Made by a program: the position numbers and the translations under genes | The notes under the pieces: generated by a model | Database searches by the model: none | Seen by the model: only the letters and a program-made list of their open reading frames with translations | What the model was told of the DNA's origin: nothing | Shown: piece by piece, positions 60,955-64,000 of the stretch | Layout of the letters: the number at the start of each line of letters is the position of its first letter | How positions within the stretch are numbered: position 1 is the stretch's first letter | From: Saururus chinensis | Lineage: Eukaryota > Streptophyta > Magnoliopsida > Piperales > Saururaceae | Direction: 5' to 3' | Length of the DNA: 64,000 nucleotides | Assembly: GCA_035235625.1 (NCBI GenBank) | Contig: CP141143.1 | Coordinates: forward strand, 15,793,092-15,857,091

Positions 60955-61045
60955 GATTTTGGCACGATGGTGCCTTTGGTATGATTTTGGCACGATAGTA
61001 CATTTGGTCTGATCTTGGCACGATGGTGCATTTGGTATGATCGTA
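60955..61045. repeat. 28-bp tandem array, three copies
   Basis: GGCACGAT begins at 60961, 60989 and 61017, with TTTGGTATGATTTT-like linkers: an exact 28-base step. Confidence 0.85.
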
Positions 61046-61922
61046 TGCGTATGTGCATGATATGATTATGTTATGTTGCCTGCTTCATGTTTGAGTTGCA
61101 TGACACATGTGATTATGAACTTATGGAGTTCACCGTTTGGGATTTTCTCTACTAAGTATTTTCCTACTGAGTATGAAAATACTCACCACCCTATTTTTTA
61201 GCCCCGTTGCACGGGAGGTTTTGCAGGTTGTGCGGAGAGCTCCTGGAGATGGACACTCGTTTCAGCGGTGGATTGATTCCCGTTGACTCAAGTATCTGCT
61301 TGACTTATTGCGAGTTTATTTGTGCCACGATCTCCTGTATTGGGTGAGACGAGACATTAAGATATGTTTATTCTGGACTTTCATTTGGATTAGTCAGTGG
61401 ACTGTTATGGGACTTGTACTTAGGGATGCCTGGGAGTGATTTGTATTTAAAAGTCTATGATCATAGCAAATTTATTCGTACGTGTTCTTTCGAGTAGCGC
61501 CTGAGGATATTTGATTTGACAGTACGATGTTTAACCGTATGATGTTTTAAATTATAAATTGTTTATACAGGTTTTGATTTCGTCATTTTGACTCCGATTT
61601 ATGGAAAAAAAAATTCTATGAGTTTTAAGAAAAAAGGATGAAAAATCTTAGGCGTTACATAGTGCAAATTGTACTAAACTCCGCTACCAGACAACTCCAC
61701 TCATGCTTGGACTCCCTAGAGACTTCTCTCACAATTGAAATCCCAAATTTGACTCTCCTTAAATAGAGAATAGTTATCCTCAAAATCCAAAACCGCATAA
61801 TTACCTCGTCTTTCGAGATAACCAAGACACTTTGTTTAACAACACGACCATCGACGCATCATTGCCTACCGAAAGTAGGAAATACAATGCAACATAGGAG
61901 GAGTACATGTTGGTGGCTTGCT

Positions 61923-63577
61923 TGTGACGACCATCTTTTTTTTTTATATCGTCATAATGTTCGACATGCTCTGCCAACACATGTGCGTTTGAAACACGAC
62001 AGCCGTCAATGCGGATCACAGTCAGATATGCTTTATATTAATCATGAGCATATCACGGAGTCATAGCACAACAAAATATTATTTATGTGCTTAATAACAT
62101 ATTTCACACAAACCATGGACTTAGGTTCGTAGAGTTTGAAGCTTTAAAAGCCTTACAAGTCTTCGGGCACATCATGCCCTTAATCTACAGTCATATAAAT
62201 ATTACATATTTTCCAAAATCAGAAAGCAGATAAATATCTGGGACACTACACGTCCATCACCTTTGCCCTTGCTGCATTACTTGCAGAATCTGGGGGTGGG
62301 TGAGTATTTTAAAATACTCAGCAGGTTGATTTAAAATCTAATAGAGATGCTAAGCAGAAATCTCTTTGAAAACCCTACAACATTTTCCTTAGAAACCTTT
62401 ATCACGATAAATTATGCATAAAATAATCGATTCCAAATCACAACAAAACCACAAGCCGCGACACCCTACGGCCTACCCTCGGCGCTCATGGGGTAAACGA
62501 GGGCCACTTAGGGATAGAGCTTTCCCACGATGCTCTACCCTGTGCTCACCACTTGCCGATTTATTTTTCTTGGCAGGCATCATTACTCTATGATTATTCC
62601 GGGTTCTTAAACCCATGAATTAATCATCACATCGTTCAAAACATAGCAATATTCATGCTAAAACAGTTCATTGCATAACATGTCTCACATAAATCAATCA
62701 CATAAGCTTAATCATGTTAAATCATGCGTAAAGAAGTTATACTAAGCACACGTTTAGAGTTTAAAGTCCCCTACCTTAAACCTTGGTTATAATTTCCTAA
62801 TGGTAGAAGTTCCGAATAAAGAAACCGACCCCACCACAGTGTCCAGAACGTTGAATTTAGTAGGAAACGCCTTTTGAATCGCTCGATTCGGACTTAAAAT
62901 GAGTGAGAAATGAAGAACTGAAGTTTCTAAACGTATGAGAGAAATGGGAAAACGTGGGAGATAATTCTCCTTCTTTCTTTTTGGATGTCAAGGATGCTAT
63001 TTATAGAAGAATTAGATAGATGTGAGGTTGACACGTGTCAATCCTATCTGCTTGCATCATTAATCCTATCTACTGTCAATCATATCCGCTTTGTCAGCAA
63101 TTTATCCACTATCAATCTTATCCGCTTTGTCAGCAATCCTATCCACTATCAATCCTATCTGTTTTGTCAGCAATCCTATCTACTATTAATCCTATCCGCT
63201 TTGTCATCAATCATATCCAGAAAGATATTATTTTGTTTAAATAATATCCTAACCTCGAAATGCGATAACTTCCAACCTTGACGTTATAATTGCACGTTCT
63301 TTATATCGATGGACTCGTGTCGACGAGACCTTCAAAATAAGACCACACATGGGTAGGTTATCCTGCACTTTTGTGTAAGTCCCACCCATATGGCACACTT
63401 CCCGATGCTTTAGCTTTTGCTCCTGACCTCCATTTCGCACGTTCTTTGATTCATTACACTCGTTACTCCGAGCTATACGGGAATTTTACCTAATGAAACC
63501 TCCCTAATACTAATCTTAAATTACTAAATTACCCTTAACACCTCGGGTTAAGCATAACCAGAAAACGGGTCATTATA
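61923..63577 (-). mobile_element. Solo LTR with TTGCT target duplication
   Basis: 1655 bases from TGTGACGACC to CGGGTCATTATA, flanked by TTGCT at 61918-61922 and 63578-63582. Its right 300 bases align with the right end of 51984-54436 (shared words around GTCTCGTCGACACGAGTCC and CATATGGGTGGGACTTACAC), so both belong to one family. A CTATAAATAG box on the minus strand near 62997 sets the orientation. It interrupts the right arm of the foldback. Confidence 0.92.
63050..63225. repeat. 37-bp array upstream of the LTR TATA box
   Basis: CTTTGTCAGCAAT-type words begin at about 63089, 63125, 63162 and 63199 (36-37 bases). On the minus strand they lie about 50-220 bases upstream of the TATA box, the usual place of LTR enhancer repeats. 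Confidence 0.8.
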
Positions 63578-63644
63578 TTGCTAGTGAAAAACAAAGTTTA
63601 GAAAAAAAAGATTATATTTCCTTAAAAAATATATAGTGTCATAG

Positions 63645-64000
63645 TTTTAGGCATGTGAGAGTATTATTTATTATTAATATTAATGAGAGTATTATGTGAC
63701 AGACAAGTGCCCAACTTTATATATTGTAGCTATTTTAAAGGGACCCTAACATTCCTATATTTCCTCCATACCAAATACCTATTTCACTCTCTGATTGGAT
63801 AGAGAAGGTGAATCACACCTAATAATAGGGAGATTTATTTTTCTCAGTCTAATCATAGGTTGGAGTAAACTTTTGGTACAGAAAAATAACACTAGGAATA
63901 TTATTTTTTATTTTGAAGTGACATTTTAGTGATGTATTTATGATATTATCATAAATTTTGATTTGTGAAAGTGTGAATATAATGTCCCCAATGCAATTTT
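63645..64000. other. AT-rich flank, nothing recognised
   Basis: AT-rich sequence outside the right end of the foldback. No gene, LTR terminus or repeat was identified. Confidence 0.4.

Larger units (their letters stand above)
51032..61659 (+). mobile_element. Outer solo LTR with TAGTG duplication, twice invaded
   Basis: Begins TGTAAGGTCCCTG at 51032 and ends TTAGGCGTTACA at 61659. The flanks TAGTG at 51027-51031 and 61660-61664 match perfectly. Two complete LTRs lie inside (51984-54436 and 54786-58075), so the original LTR is about 4.9 kb: 51032-51983, 54442-54785 and 58081-61659. Its first third (51330-51960, 54440-54780 and 58080-58740) is GC-rich, and the rest holds several tandem arrays. 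GC-rich open frames such as 51150-51959 (minus) have no domain and are by-products of composition. Confidence 0.9.
43566..63644. mobile_element. Large foldback (inverted-arm) element, heavily invaded
   Basis: Two diverged inverted arms meet around a 37-base spacer (49880-49916). The left arm is 43566-44754 plus 49632-49879. The right arm is 49917-51031, 61665-61922 and 63583-63644. Without insertions they measure 1437 and 1435 bases. Matching inverted blocks in order: 43572-43590 with 63617-63636; 43631-43644 with 61909-61922; 43838-43848 with 61705-61715; 44070-44088 with 50831-50850; 44351-44374 with 50559-50582; 44548-44574 with 50364-50389; 44698-44740 with 50191-50231; 49826-49850 with 49953-49977. 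No transposase is visible and target duplications were not identified. Alternatives are an inverted segmental duplication or two head-to-head solo LTRs. Confidence 0.8.

Noticed and set aside
60493..61058. Overlapping minus frames of 80-170 codons
   Set aside because: They follow tandem repeats and are present in three frames at once.

Overview
The window is nuclear DNA of a flowering plant. The evidence is a pentatricopeptide-repeat (PPR) gene with a DYW domain, a 12-coding-exon enhancer-of-polycomb-like gene with GT-AG introns, plant-type hAT elements, a captured cellulose-synthase fragment, and very long Ty3/gypsy-type LTRs. The sequence does not place the species. Only two genes look intact. 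No rRNA, tRNA or CRISPR array was recognised.

Layout. 1-10 kb: AT-rich intergenic DNA with a trinucleotide satellite (253-835), a 136-bp tandem repeat (3741-4097) cut by an old LTR (4098 to about 6355), and a GC-richer unrecognised block (6400-6720). 10153-12324, minus: the intronless PPR-DYW gene. 12.3-29 kb: a retroelement nest. It holds an LTR with polypurine tract (14323-21092) split by a solo LTR (14375-17749, duplication AATAG), then a 3' LTR (21441-24644) joined to a gypsy integrase remnant that is split by another solo LTR (24838-28182). 30673-39149, plus: the EPL1-type gene, with a hAT MITE, a foldback MITE and a retroelement scrap in its introns. 39-43.5 kb: unrecognised intergenic DNA.

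43.6-63.6 kb is the most unusual part. Two inverted arms of about 1.44 kb, separated by only 37 bp, form a foldback of about 2.9 kb that later insertions have stretched to 20 kb. A 4.9-kb hAT element (8-bp duplication GTTATATG) sits in the left arm; it carries a decayed transposase and an intron-containing piece of a cellulose-synthase gene. The right arm holds an outer solo LTR (51032-61659, duplication TAGTG), which itself contains two solo LTRs (51984-54436, duplication GTTTT; 54786-58075, imperfect duplication), and a further solo LTR (61923-63577, duplication TTGCT). Removing the insertions leaves arms of 1437 and 1435 bp.

Gene logic: the PPR gene (probable organellar RNA editing factor) and the EPL gene (probable NuA4 histone acetyltransferase subunit) are divergently transcribed and separated mainly by retroelements. 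A block of about 60 bp with two G-boxes occurs upstream of both, which suggests shared promoter ancestry. There is no operon-like organisation.
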